This document shows positions 1 through 10,897 of a stretch of DNA of 64,000 nt, in pieces (the first letter of the stretch is position 1; each line of letters opens with the position of its first letter). The notes below the pieces were generated by a model. The model had not been told where the DNA came from. It saw only the letters and a list, made by a program, of their open reading frames with translations, and did no database searches. A program made the position numbers and the translations under genes. Source of the stretch: Andrena cerasifolii (taxonomy: Eukaryota; Arthropoda; Insecta; Hymenoptera; Andrenidae); assembly GCF_050908995.1 (NCBI RefSeq), contig NC_135120.1:9189433-9253432 (forward strand), read 5' to 3'.

Positions 1-338
1 GCTAATTACTTTCTGATTCTTGCGCGAACTCCCGGGGCCCGGCTGGCTGGATATTGCGCCGTTCCACGGGAATTCGATTTGGTCGGTTAGCGGAACGATG
101 GCTGGCGTTACACTAAACGAAGCGGGATTCTTCGGGGGAGGGTCCGTAGGAATTGATTTTACGACCAAACCGCTGAAAATGAAACGATCCTGGCCTCGAA
201 ATTGAGGATTTTCGCCGGGGAAAGGAATCGATAACAGGGGAGGTTCTGGGAATGAAATCTTCAGCGTGCAGTGTCGGGGAAAGATATTTTGAACGAAGAA
301 AGACGGAGACGTAATTCGACAAAGAGAAACTGTGTCGC
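1..338. other. unique flank, no gene seen
   Basis: CpG-containing unique sequence up to the first transposable element. Short open frames occur on both strands but none carries a motif I recognise. Confidence 0.5.
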
Positions 339-1075
339 TTAAGGGGAGGTTCCGGTCTAGAGCCCTAAGAAATAGGTGATCTTTAGGAATTAATTACGGC
401 AAAACTACTATATATATTTTGATGGGACTTTTTGCATTGTATCAAGGATGTCTTAAGCTACAGAAATATATTTTTTGTTTTATAATTCATCATCGCAGAC
501 GGCACTGGGGAGTCGTTGAAGTCAAGGCGTCAAAAAATTGATCCAAATCGGTGGGACATGTATTTCCAAAAGTTATTATCCGATTCGACTGAAACTTTTT
601 TATTTTGAAGAATATATTTCTGGCTAGGGGGGAAACCAGAAAGAAATACAAAAATGACATTTTTTTTAGAAAATAACGACACTTGAAGTTTGAAATCACT
701 TTTTCCCTATATTTTTCATCCTTTCAACGCCTTTGAAAATTACAAATTTTCATTTTTTGTATTTTTTCTGGTATCCCCACTAGTCAGAAGTATGTTCTTC
801 GAAATATAAAAAAGTTTCAGTCGAATCGGATAATAACTTTTGGAGATACAGGTCCCACCGTTTTGAGAACACTGTTTCGAGAAAAACGCGTTTAAAGTTT
901 TACGTGAGTGCCGAGTGGTCGGATGTTCCCCATGTATTTGCCGCTATTCAAATACCTATAACTTCGGGAATTGTACGTATTTCAATAAATCCTTTTAAAC
1001 GCGTATTCCTAAAAGGTTGAACATTCGAAAAATTAAATAAAAAAAATCGACTTTTAGACCGGAACCTCCCCTTAA
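339..1075. mobile_element. TTAA-flanked MITE, copy 1 (piggyBac-like by target site)
   Basis: The element is bounded by TTAA at 339-342 and 1072-1075. Its terminal inverted repeats begin GGGGAGGTTCCGGTCTA on the left and end with the exact complement on the right. A second, internal imperfect inverted repeat pairs roughly 545-615 with 790-860, both containing the words AATCGGTGGGAC and AGTTATTATCCGATTCGACT or their complements, so the transcript would fold back. There is no transposase. A second copy lies at 26792-27466 in the same orientation. TTAA duplication is typical of piggyBac superfamily elements; assignment to that superfamily is inference, because no coding sequence is present. Confidence 0.8.
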
Positions 1076-1988
1076 AGTCACAAGGTTCCGTGGAATATGT
1101 CAGCGACGCGGATATGATAAATTGTTACTTCCCAGCTTCCTGCCGACCGCGTTCCATGGTCGAGGATTAAAGCTGCAAATAAAATTGGCGGCGCGTGTTG
1201 GGAATTAGTGATTATCGGACATCATAAATTAGAATTCTTGGACAATCGTACCTCCGGGTTTGAGATAATCGTCCAAGATACATTCGTTAATCAGAATTGG
1301 GCTTTATCGGGAACATCGACCGCACTACGTCATCCCGTGCGAGTCGAAACGGTATCACGGTGTAAATGCATTAATGCGTTTGTTTCCAAATTATTTGCAG
1401 CGATCTATGCACGGAAACGTGGAGGTTTTCGTGATAAATCCTCGCAGTTAAATCCACACGGCCGGCGATAACGTCAAGTTGTTAATGGGGGCGTAATAAA
1501 ATTTTACAGCCCATTACCGTGGAACTATCAAATCGCCAGGGTTATGGGGGAAATTAAGAGGCGTCGGCTAGAGTTTATTAGATTTAATGCTCTACGCTCG
1601 ATTCCCTGCGCCACCTCACCCAACCGTTAAATAACAAATTCCCTTGGCCATGCAGACTCCGTCTGCCGCGTTTCGGTTAGGCGAAAATGGAAAAACTCCC
1701 ACGAATTTCCTAGCCTCGATACACTACGCTCCGTTACAAATCATTTCAGCTACAATATTGACCTGGCATATGTACAGCATGCTTATTGGGATCGAACGAG
1801 TATTACTCCACGAATGTTACGCGCAGATGACAACTATATTGAATCCAGCCCTGCCAGTGAAAATTATGCGCCTGTTATAATTAACTGCGATACGCTGTTT
1901 TGGCGCAAATGAACGACGTTCGTGCCGGTGGCGTTGAAAAGTTGAGACGTCGATGATGGAATCATTGTGTCAACCGGAATAATGTTTA
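1076..1988. other. unique stretch, no gene seen
   Basis: Mixed-composition unique DNA. Open frames of 78-87 codons (1208-1471 and 1644-1880) have no recognisable domains and look like chance. Confidence 0.5.
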
Positions 1989-2084
1989 GTTATTTATTTA
2001 TTTATTAAACGGGATAACCCCATTGAAATACAATGATAGCACAGAAAGAAAATTACATAACAGTCTATCAGTTTGATTCACAAT

Positions 2085-3290
2085 TTATATAGTTAATCGT
2101 TTCGACAACTGTACACGCAAGAAGTCAGATGAGCAAGAGAACAGATCAATGTCATCCACGAGAGAATTCGCAAGTAACATGGCTCTATTCAGCGGGTCAA
2201 TTGAGTAATGCCTATACTGCGGCAGCTTGGTATCAAATAAGGGACGAATCTTCGGGTCTCTAGTAGGCGTTTTAAGCAGGGCTTGAATAGGTTTCGAAAA
2301 TAACTGTTTCAAACTGTTATATAAAGATTCTGACTGAAAGAGTTATGAAGAACCTTTATTCGGAATAACCGTTATAAAGAACCTAAATATCAGACTATGT
2401 AAGTATAAGTTACGGTTCCTATATAGCTCTATAACTTTTATTTTTTAGGTTCTATAACTTTTATTTTTTAGGTTCTATATAAGTTACAAAGCGGTTATAG
2501 AACCGATTCTTGTAACGATTGTACAGAATTTTACAGTAAATGAAATCACAACATATTACAACTATAGATTACTCTGTGTAACCAAATTGTTTAAAAATTA
2601 TTATAAATAAGTAAGCAAATATATATTATATAGGCGGGATGCAAGGATCACTTGTATACATATGTACAAATGTGTACATAATATATATTTGCTTACTTAT
2701 TTATAATAATTTTTAAACAATTTGGTTACACAGAGTAATCTATAGTTGTAATATGTTGTGATTTCATTTACTGTAAAATATGCTTTGTAATTTATATAGA
2801 ACCTAAAAAATAAAAGTTATAGAACCTAAAAAATAAAAGTTATAGAGCTATATAGGAACCGTAACTTATACTTATATAGTCTGATATTTAGCTTCTTTAT
2901 AACGGTTATTCCGAATAAAGGTTCTTCATAACTCTTTAAAGAACCGAAATCTTTATAATAACGGTTTCAAGCCCTGGTTTTAAGACACACAAGCTCCGAA
3001 CAATCGAATAAATTATTAATAACCTCATGTAAAAATATTAAGTCTGCAATCACCCTACGATTCGCTAAGGTAGGGAGATCCAAAGCTCCACAGATAGGAC
3101 CGTAGTCATGATCCCCAACCCCCATAGGGGTTCCCAAGGTGCGCGCTGCAAACCGGAGGAATCTATGCTGTACTCTTTCCAATAGATAAATATATTTCCT
3201 ATGTTTCGGATTCCGAATTACCGATGCATACTCGAGTTGCGGCCAAACCGGGGCAATATATAAATGCAATTGCATTAAATCTGGAATCAC
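2085..3290 (-). pseudogene. non-LTR reverse transcriptase C-terminal fragment, split by an insertion
   Basis: The fragment encodes the distal end of a LINE ORF2-type reverse transcriptase. The part from 3290 to 2985 contains PQLEYASVI.NPKHRKYI, LLERVQHRFLRFAA, then LDLPTLANRRVIADLIFLHEV, the conserved block after the RT palm in jockey/I-like elements. The reading frame meets the hAT-like element at 2976 and stops a few codons inside it. Past the element, from 2268 down to 2085, the same frame resumes with TPTRDPKIRPLF and ends with PLNRAMLLANSLVDDIDLF, the usual C-terminal block of this family. The 8-bp duplication GTTTTAAG at 2269-2276 and 2977-2984 shows that the split comes from the insertion, not from a rearrangement. 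The RT catalytic YXDD region and the endonuclease are absent, so this is a dead fragment. The apparent start at 3290 is only where an open frame begins (GTG); homology starts near 3270. Confidence 0.8.
2277..2976. mobile_element. hAT-like foldback element, family 1, copy A
   Basis: The ends read CAGGGCTTGAA and its complement TTCAAGCCCTG, flanked by a perfect 8-bp duplication GTTTTAAG (2269-2276, 2977-2984). 8-bp duplications and CAGGG-type ends are hallmarks of the hAT superfamily. The element is almost entirely one inverted repeat. About 100 bp around the centre (roughly 2532-2632 versus 2678-2778) is identical on the two arms, with a loop of about 45-50 bases. The left arm has about 40 extra bases (near 2485-2525) absent from the right. 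A 24-bp direct repeat containing CTATAACTTTTATTTTTTAG occurs twice in each arm. There is no coding capacity. It shares end sequence with the element at 11638-13029. Confidence 0.9.
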
Positions 3291-4000
3291 GAATTCCCCA
3301 ATTTCTCTACGTGGAACTGACGAAGGGAATTCTTTGCCTCTGATAGAGATAAATCAGCAGAGGGGAAGGGAGGAAGGAAACGAAGAAACAGCCCAAGAAC
3401 AGTGATTCTTCTCGAGGTATCAGAGATTAATCACCAGATCTCGGGTTACTTCCTTTCGGCTCATTAGTCGTTGGAGTAACATGCCGCCGACCCCACCCTC
3501 GTTCATTTGCTGCCCGATCCCACTGGCTCGACCCCCAGGGCTTCCGCGCTGGAGTTTTGCATATCAGGCCGAGCCTTAACTTTAATTCGCCACGCGATTC
3601 CGCATCCAGATGGCGAACGGAAGACGGGAGAAAAAGCGACGCGGCATCGAGATCGCGGGGACCTGCTGCCTGCCGTCTTCCTAGCTCGCGCGCCAAGCAA
3701 AAATCAGCGACTTTCGCCAAGTAGCGATGCGACGTTACTATTCATGGGAAAAGTTTTAATTTGCGCGCGGCCGTCCCGCTGGCTGCATTCAGGATCGCGT
3801 CGCGTTTACGCGGACAAAGTGTTCGTCGCCGAACTTCGTCGAACCGACGGCCGGCAACTCCACTCGAATTGAATTGGCCGCTGCTGTGCAGTAAATCACC
3901 GTAACACCGCTAATCCTAGCGATTAATTGGCCCGCTTCGAGTTAGGAAAAGAAGGCTGCAAGACACGGGCCACTCCTGGAAGGAGCCAAAGTGGAGTGCT
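3291..4000. other. CpG-rich unique stretch, no gene seen
   Basis: Unique sequence with overlapping open frames on both strands (for example 3427-3720 minus and 3507-3872 plus). Open frames that overlap like this in CpG-rich DNA are expected by chance. No domain is recognised. Confidence 0.5.
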
Positions 4001-4189
4001 TTAGCCTGTACAGAGTTTACTTAAAGGTGAACCTAGTTCTGCCAGATAAACCGCGCTGTTTATTAAATCGCGATGGATAATGATGTTGAACAATAGTGGT
4101 GATGCAACACGTGTATGTACGTAAGGGCTAGACGTACGACTGTAAGTCGTACGACTATCTTGTCGTTTATGCCAGGGCCTACATAACAT
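4001..4189 (-). pseudogene. possible reverse-transcriptase scrap (SPLLFNI motif)
   Basis: A 62-codon minus-strand frame contains VASPLLFNIIIHRDLINSA. SPLLFNI followed by a D-L pair matches the non-LTR reverse transcriptase motif that normally reads LSPLLFNI...DEL or DDL. No neighbouring RT block (YADD, thumb) is found within a few hundred bases on either side. It could be a short decayed LINE fragment or chance. It sits just upstream of the Tc1-like remnant. Confidence 0.35.
4133..4153. repeat. short perfect hairpin, 9-bp arms
   Basis: CGTACGACT and AGTCGTACG are separated by GTA. The right arm overlaps the self-complementary word GTCGTACGAC. Function unknown. Confidence 0.5.
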
Positions 4190-4190
4190 A

Positions 4191-4960
4191 CACTAGGTAT
4201 AAAAAGTCTGTGTACACTAACGTATGCAGAAGTGTCTGTTTATGAAAATGTAGAAATATCCTTGAATTCAGGTAAAAAATGTATTTGTAACATGTACATG
4301 GTATGTTTACGATTCTAGTAATGTCAAAGTAACAAACTAAAAATGACCAGAACTTAGATACACATAATAAAATGAAAAATGTCCCTGAAAAGTCGCCGGG
4401 AAAAGTCTGCGTACGGCTACGTGAAATGGTGATTTCCCGAGACAGGATTGGGGATTCCCCGGTTCCTAACCTTAATTCTGGTTTAACGGAGCTCTGTGCA
4501 GATTGATACGCGTGTGCGTGTATTATTTATAACGGTACAGTAGGTTTTAACAAACAAAACTAGCATGGAATACGGAGGAAAAGAAATTTCTGTTAGTGAA
4601 AGGAAAATTATCGTGAAATTGTGGAGAGAAAGAAAAAGTTATCGAGAAATAGGAAAAATATTAGGAAGACGACATTCGTCCGTTCAAAGAGTTATAAATA
4701 ATTTTAAATCAACGGATATTATAACGTCCAAACCCCGTTCTGGTCGTCCGTCAAAATTATCCAAAAGAGAGCAACGGAGTATTGTAAGTGAAGTTAAAAA
4801 AAATTCGCGAATAACTGCAATGCAATTTGCTACGGATATAGCGTTCAAGTTTAATAAACACAATTATATTCTATTATAAATTTAAGTTATATTAATAAAT
4901 ATAGTTTATATTAATTAATATTCAATAGTTCTGTTACTTCCTCTGCGAAATACCTTTTCA
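4191..4960 (+). mobile_element. Tc1-like transposon remnant
   Basis: The left end is probably near 4191-4216, where ATAAAAAGTCTGTGTACAC resembles Tc1-type terminal repeats. A related word, AAAAGTCTGCGTAC, recurs near 4399-4412 and may be a subterminal direct repeat. About 350 bp of leader precedes a transposase N-terminal frame at 4565. The rest of the transposase and the right terminal repeat are not recognisable; after 4840 the sequence becomes AT-rich and decays. The right boundary is approximate. Confidence 0.6.
4565..4879 (+). pseudogene. Tc1-type transposase, N-terminal DNA-binding part only
   Basis: The 104-codon frame begins at an ATG in reasonable context and encodes two helix-turn-helix units typical of Tc1/Tc3 transposases. 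Residues about 8-55 (SVSERKIIVKLWRERKSYREIGKILGR region) form the first HTH. The linker GRPSKLSKREQR at about 60-71 is the characteristic GRPxK(L/T)..RE hinge, and residues about 72-92 (SIVSEVKKNSRITAMQFATD region) begin the second HTH. The frame then loses similarity and stops at 4879. A full Tc1 transposase has about 340 residues, so the DDE catalytic domain is missing and the protein cannot cut DNA. It could still bind terminal repeats if expressed, which is speculative. Confidence 0.75.
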
Positions 4961-4996
4961 AACACATACGAATGTTCCGCGCAAGTATTCAAATAA

Positions 4997-5061
4997 GCGT
5001 CACCCCAATACGGGTGACGCGGCCCGATCAGAAGCTTTACTGTCACCCGAATACGGGTGAC
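4997..5061. repeat. twin related hairpins, CGTCACCC...GGGTGACG
   Basis: Two adjacent short inverted repeats share a core. GCGTCACCC / GGGTGACGC spans 4997-5020 with a 6-base loop, and GTCACCCG / CGGGTGAC spans 5042-5061 with loop AATA. Both contain the word AATACGGGTGACG. They are followed by CAGTCAACGTGTTAA. This could be a decayed tandem repeat or a paired binding site. Confidence 0.6.
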
Positions 5062-5079
5062 GTGGCAGTCAACGTGTTA

Positions 5080-6346
5080 AGTATATTCAGAAGATTCTTA
5101 TTTGGCGGGGATCACGACAAGTGGCATCTACGCGTCTTCGACATTTTCGGGCCGCAAAGCGACGATATTAAACCATCCATCGGGAGCTGCGTGGGAAGCG
5201 AACCTAGCGCGACGAGCTTTAATTAAAGTCGCTGCCAGTCCGCGCGAAAATTCGCAGAATTCACTTGGAATAAACGCCTGGCCAGCTGCCGCTATAATGC
5301 CGCGTTAAACGCGATTCCATATTAAATTTCGTTCGTCCACCTATGCGCGTGGTTCGAGGCCACGGCGGGGCATAATTAACGGGCATGTAGCTGCAGGGTG
5401 CTTCGCGGAACCAAAGGGGGTACCACGCGGCAGGGGTTCCGCTTGAAAATTCTGTAAAAAATGTCGCGCTGTATCGACTGTATGCTCGCGGGCTGCAAGG
5501 AAAAAGCTTCCGCGCCGCCGTCAGTCGAATTATTCGCGCGCCAGTTACAATTACGGCCGTAATGCTAGTCGCGCCCGCGCGGAATTCAGAGGCAGCCCCC
5601 TCGAGCAGGAGCGATACCCGAACGGCAATTTGCATTACACCAATTACGGAGTCGGCCGGCGCGGTTGCCAGGCAGAGATCTCGTTTCCGCCGGCGCAACG
5701 CGGATCGTTCCCTGGGAAAGGGGGCGATCGGGGAAGAAAACGCGAGAAGAAAAGCTGCGCGCCGCGGCAAGGAGACAAGGGAATAATGAAATTTCTCGAT
5801 TCGCGAGAGGTCCCGGGGTCGTTAGTAGGATTATGAGACAATGGATACGCTCTCTCGCTCTCCCCCTCTCTACCCCCGGACCTCTCCCTCTCGCCCAGGT
5901 CGATCGACGAGCGTGATTGGAGGCGGACGGCGCATTCAACGATCGTAAGTCCCGCGCAAAATACAGCGGCAGCGGGAAACGGCGGGCACCAGCCGGATAA
6001 TTGGAAAAGAGGGATGGAAAAGCTCGCGAGAGAGTTACGGACAATATTGGAAACGTGAAATTGAGCGAGCATAAAGGTGGCACGGCGTCCGCGAGCCTCG
6101 CTCCCCGAGCTTCAATTTATCCTAATCATCGGCGAAGGAGAATAGACGAGGACGCTTGATTTCCACCGGGAGGGCAGCCGAGGACGACGAAGGATCCGAG
6201 CGTCCTGTCCTTTGCTTCTTTCCCGAGCAACGACAATTTGTTTTCAGATCATTGTTGCTGCCAGCGCGTTGCGCAGTTTCTTCGATCCCGAATCGCGATC
6301 GGTGCTGTTACAGGAAGTGTTTGCTACCTAAGTGTATAGATTCGTC
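5080..6346. other. CpG-rich unique stretch, no gene supported
   Basis: This stretch contains several mutually overlapping open frames of 68-169 codons on both strands between 5261 and 6083, all with arginine/alanine/proline-rich low-complexity translations typical of CpG-rich noncoding DNA. A pyrimidine-rich tract (CT/CCC) lies at about 5848-5900. No exon is recognised. Confidence 0.5.
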
Positions 6347-6816
6347 CCAGTACTCGGAGGTTCTTGAGCGTTCCGATGGTATCTTTTTTAACCCCAAGTA
6401 TTTTAGGTGTCCGCCTCCGATCATTTTGATTTTTGGATGTTATAGAGGACCGAAAAATAAGAAATACGTGTTTTTTTTATTTTTCCCCGTTTCCATATTT
6501 GGGGGGTGAAAACTGCGTTCAAAGTTAGGGGTGAAAAATCATTTTTGTGGAATATCTCGAGAACTATTAGAGATAGGGGAATAGTGTCAATGGACGAATT
6601 TTGTGTCTTTGAATGCGAAATATGACTGACTCACCAGATTTTTAAAAATCCACAAAAATGATTTTTCAACCCTAAGTTTGAACGCAGTTTTCACCCCCCC
6701 CCCCCCCAAATATGAAAACAGGGAAAAATAAAAAAACACGTATTTCTTATTTTTCGGTTCTTTATAACATATCCAAAAATCAAAATGATCGGAGGCGGAC
6801 ACCTCCGAATAACTGG
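6347..6816. mobile_element. foldback element with CGGAGG ends and a 14-C run
   Basis: Arms of about 150 bp at 6405-6551 and 6650-6804 are inverted copies, starting AGGTGTCCGCCTCCGATCAT on the left. The outer words CCAGTACTCGGAGGT (6347-6361) and ACCTCCGAATAACTGG (6801-6816) extend the inverted repeat if about 43 extra bases in the left arm (6362-6404) are discounted. The right arm has an uninterrupted run of 14 C at 6694-6707, where the left arm has only 6 G. No target duplication is convincing. There is no coding sequence. Confidence 0.75.
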
Positions 6817-7632
6817 TACATCCCAAACGCGGGACCTGACCAGAGTCAACGTAAACAACGTCCCGCACGAAAGGTTAACAGTTAACTTCCCGAGGGTCGT
6901 GCATGCGCGAAACAGGTATGCTCTAATGTGGAATGCAGCGTAGAACAGCCTTCGTTTTTCGAGCAGACTTAGCGAGAAGCTTGTGGTGAAATTGAAGCTC
7001 GAATGTACATTTGTCCACGCCATTTATGGCTCTCGCGGAGATGTTTCCCTTACCTGGAGCCAGTTTTTATTACGTCATTAAAAGCAGTGCCCGATCGAGG
7101 GACTTTTAACATCCCTCCTCCCTGTTGCTCGTATTTCAGCAACGGTAGAACGAAGCTGGAAGATACATGTATATCGGTTATATCTGCGAGTTCGCGACTC
7201 GGTACAGAGGGGTGGAGCTCTCTTGTTCTCTTATTTTCTTCGCAGCGTCGTTCGACCGTGAACGAGGCTGTTCCTCCGTACTCCACAGGGCCCTTCGATT
7301 TCTCGATGTCGAGTTTGTCGCCAAGTGGGCGAAAACAATGGCTCGTTCGACGATTTCTCTCTCGTTGCTGGCCGACAGAGAAGTCTCGAGAGCCACGAGC
7401 AGGAGGACGGAGACCCGGTCTGCCCGGAAAACGATAGCCGCGCCCCGGCCAACTATTTCACGGCGAGCGGTCCACCGAAATTCACAGTCATAATTACTTT
7501 TAATTCTATTTCGCTCTCCGATCGAATTCAATCACTCGGCTTTGTCCGCCCTCCCGCCACTTCGATGGCAACCTCCCTGACCCGCAAACTTCGTCAAGTT
7601 CGGGTCCCTTTCAGTACGTCAGGAATCAATTG
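6817..7632. other. unique stretch, no gene supported
   Basis: CpG-containing unique DNA with several overlapping chance frames between 7003 and 7633. No domain, splice pattern or repeat is recognised. Confidence 0.5.
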
Positions 7633-8761
7633 AAGGCTCGGATGCAATAAGGGGACTAGTGTGCTCGAAAATGCGAAAAATAATTGTCCAAACGCCAAGA
7701 AATATTGGAAAATTAAATGTTAAACTGTATTTTAAAAAATATAGTGCTGTAAAGCTCGTCACGACACACATTTTTTTTCTATTTACAGTTTGTTTATTGA
7801 ATCGTTACTATTCGAGCTAAAAATTGTAAACAAAAAATTTTCATCGTCCAAAATCATTATTTCTTTAAACATAAATTGCGATGACTCGAGTAAATATTAA
7901 GGGATCGTTATAAGACTTGAAACATAAAACTCAGAAAACTCTAGCGAAGCCGTGAAATGTATGCACAAAACCCTTAAGTTAAAAAATGTAATAATATTTA
8001 ATTAAAAAGTAATACTGGACATAACCCATGTTTTTCAACATTCGCCGTTAAAAAGTATCGAGGCAATTTTGAGGTACATATAACTTGATTAATAAATAAC
8101 ATTGATTAATAAATAATTGTAGAAGATATGAGCCGATTGTCAACGCGAGTGCTAAAACTGCTAAGTAGCGCATTATACGCGGCTGACTATTGGTGGCGCG
8201 CGAGATTTATATATGTCGTCGTATCTTCTACAATTATTTATTAATCAGTGTGAAAATTGGTGAAAATCTTCCTTGTATATTAAGGAAAAACTTTGTCGCT
8301 GCAAGTTATATGTACCTCAAAATTGCCTCGATACTTTTTAACGGCGAACGTTGAAAAACATGATTTATGTCCAGTATTACTTTTTAAATAAATATTAATA
8401 CATTTTTTAACATAAGGTTTTTTGCATACATTGTATGCAAAAACTTCGCTAGAGTTTTCTGAGTTTTATGTTTCAGTTCTCATAACGATCCCTTAATATT
8501 TACTCGAGTTATCGCAATTTATGTGTAAAGAAATAATGATTTTGGTGGAAGAAATTTATTTGTTAATAATTTTTATCACGAGTACTAATGATTCGATAAA
8601 AAAAACTGCAAATAGAAAAAATATGTGCCGTGACGAGCTTTACAACACTATATTTTTTAAAATACAGTTCAACAACATTTAATTTTCCAATTTGTCTTAG
8701 CGTTCGGACAATACTTTTTCGCATTTTCGAGCGCTAGTCCCCTTATTGCATCCGAGCCCTG
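7633..8761. mobile_element. large foldback element, ends (A/G)GGCTCGGATGCAATAAGG
   Basis: Long inverted arms (about 7634-8095 and 8300-8760) match closely. The left end reads GGCTCGGATGCAATAAGG, the right end its complement CCTTATTGCATCCGAGCC. The central segment is itself an inverted repeat: 8102-8133 and 8219-8247 both contain GATTAATAAATAATTGTAGA or its complement. The right arm has about 50 bases (near 8250-8300) absent from the left. The right terminus CCGAGCCCTG would fit a hAT-type CAGGG end, but the left is diverged. The only candidate duplication is AATTG (7628-7632 and 8762-8766), so the superfamily is uncertain. No transposase. Confidence 0.8.
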
Positions 8762-10881
8762 AATTGTAACGCGACCCATCCCCCACGAACCAAATAATTT
8801 TCTTCAAAGCAAACGTTCCTCCCCCCCATCAGAGCCAGAAACTTTCCCCGCGTCGTCGAGACGCGGAGAGGATTTAGTCCAGATTCAGTTCAGACACGGC
8901 CCATCACAGTTCACCGGTTCCAAGCACTTTCTTGCGGGATTGTTGGCAGGCTGATGGTTCGCGGGCGATGTGGACGAGTCGGGGGAAGAGGATTTAGAGA
9001 TATCTGTCAGCAGATGTAGCTACAATCCTCGTGTACAATTGGTAGAGAGTCAGGCCGCGGCATGCGTTGACTCGAACCACTCGGCTCTCGAGTTAGCTCC
9101 CCCTGCCGACCGGAGGAAGAACTCCCGCGTCAGAGTGACCCACATTAATGAAACGTCACGTAGCAGTAGCGTCGGAGGGACGCAGGATAAACTCGAGAGC
9201 GTATGCATCTCGCGCGAGCCACCCAAGGGGGTGCCGGAAGTCGCGCTATAATAACAACAAGAGCAGACACCGTCGACGCGGGAGGCGTGAGGTTAGCAGG
9301 AGTTAAGCCGAGCCTCAAGTTCGTCCTCGATAAGAGGAGCGAAGGTGGCGACGAGCGTGACTTCGGGCGACACCGTCGCAGGTAGCACGGCGGAGGACAC
9401 TGTGTAGCGTGGACAGGCCAGCCGGAGGAAATTCGAGGGCAGAGTCGACGGCGTTGCCAGCAGGGTGCACAGTTTCGCCCGGGGCTCATTATAAATGGGC
9501 GATACGGCGACGTTTTCCGAATGAATTATTGAAGAGGACTCCGCGGCTGTTGAGAATATTTAAACTGGGTCGATACTTGCCGTTAGCGTGCATCTGGTAT
9601 CGACAAGCGAACCAAACGCCGCTTTTCCATCCTCTCTCTTTTCCCAGTGACGTTTTTCTCTCCCCCCCCCCCCTGCCACATACTCGAGAGCCCCCCTTTC
9701 GCCACGAATCGTCCCCGTTTCCTTTTCTCGTCGCTCGCTCCTCTTCATCTTCCTTTTACCCGGGCCCCGGCGTTTTTTCCTACCCAGTTTCCCCATATAT
9801 ACAGTTCCCTCCCCCGCGCTGCTCCTCACCGGTGTTCCCCCTTGTTCCAATTACACGTCGTCGGGACAGAAGCCTTATCCCGAAGGACCGCGTACCCGCC
9901 GCGAGAAAATTCCATCTCGCCGCCTCTGGCAGAGGGTCTGGGTTAGTTCTGGGGTATTTCGTACGTATGCATATCTGGATATGCTATCAGAAGTTGGTCA
10001 CCGACGCCACCGGCCTCGGAAAGAACAGGATTTCCATTTCAATGAGAACACCGTCGATGCCTCTGCCCGGGATTGCGTTTTAACCCGAGATTACCGAGGA
10101 ACGTGGGACCCCCTCGGCGGTCGTTCGGGGGGAAAGTTTGGTAGACCAGCGAACACGCGATTCCTACGGATTCTTAATCTGAATCTTGCCGCGCGTGGTG
10201 CTTCGAGGGATGATATTAGAATTCGGCGGCGAAAAGTTCATCGGTGGTCTCCTTTCTAAACTGACTCGGACCAATTTGATCGCGCCCATGCTGATAAGCC
10301 CGAGCGGACGGACCGCGGCTGACGTATTAAACAATAGGTTATCACGGAACAATGTGTTCATCTCTAATCTGCATTTAGGTCCGCAACGCGCATTCGAAAA
10401 TGTCAGGCGACTTGACGCAGGTTCCGCGCCATTGTTGAAGCCGTGCAGCGCGATGCACACGCGGGCCCGGTGCATTGTCCCTGCCAGGAACCTAGATCGA
10501 TAGAACCGGATGTGTTTCGATGCCCTGCACCCGTCCTCCGACGAAAACAATTTGCCAGGAATTTTTGGGACAGCCTTCGCGCGCGGCATCGCTCGCCGCG
10601 AAACTGTACCGTATTCCAGGAGCCGCTCGGAAAAGCCTGCACCTGCGCGGACACTCTTCCGGCCTGATTGTTATTCCCTTTGATCAATGATTAACACCCC
10701 CGCGGAGATAACACTCGTGTCAAACGTCGCAGGGTCTCAGATATAAATGAAGACACGCTGTCGGGCTGAATTTCACGTGAAAGGGGACGGATACGGGAGG
10801 AACATGGTTATAAACTCGTGTATAGCGCCGCGCGCATTTGACAGAACTCATTTCCAAGTTGCGTAATTGCGCATTTGATAT

Positions 10882-10897
10882 CGAGCTCGCGAGCTCG
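10882..10897. repeat. perfect 16-bp palindrome
   Basis: CGAGCTCGCGAGCTCG is fully self-complementary. It lies in unique sequence and has no assigned function. Confidence 0.6.

Larger units (their letters stand above)
1989..3290 (-). mobile_element. 5'-truncated non-LTR retrotransposon, 3' end with (TAAA)-type tail
   Basis: Read on the minus strand this is the last part of a LINE: reverse-transcriptase C-terminal coding (3290 to 2085), a short 3' UTR containing GGGGTTATCCCG, and a terminal TAAATAAATAAATA microsatellite tail (complement of 1989-2006). The UTR resembles the one at 57459-57510 (ATTGTATTT followed by a GGGTTAT-type word and a trinucleotide tail), so both copies probably belong to related families. 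It is split by a 700-bp hAT-like element at 2277-2976. 5' truncation is the usual fate of LINE insertions. The clade (jockey or I group) is an inference from the protein remnant. Confidence 0.75.

Noticed and set aside
9409..10083. 224-codon plus-strand frame as a protein
   Set aside because: The translation is Ser/Pro/Phe low complexity from a CT-rich tract with a 12-C run; alternative frames across it are also open.
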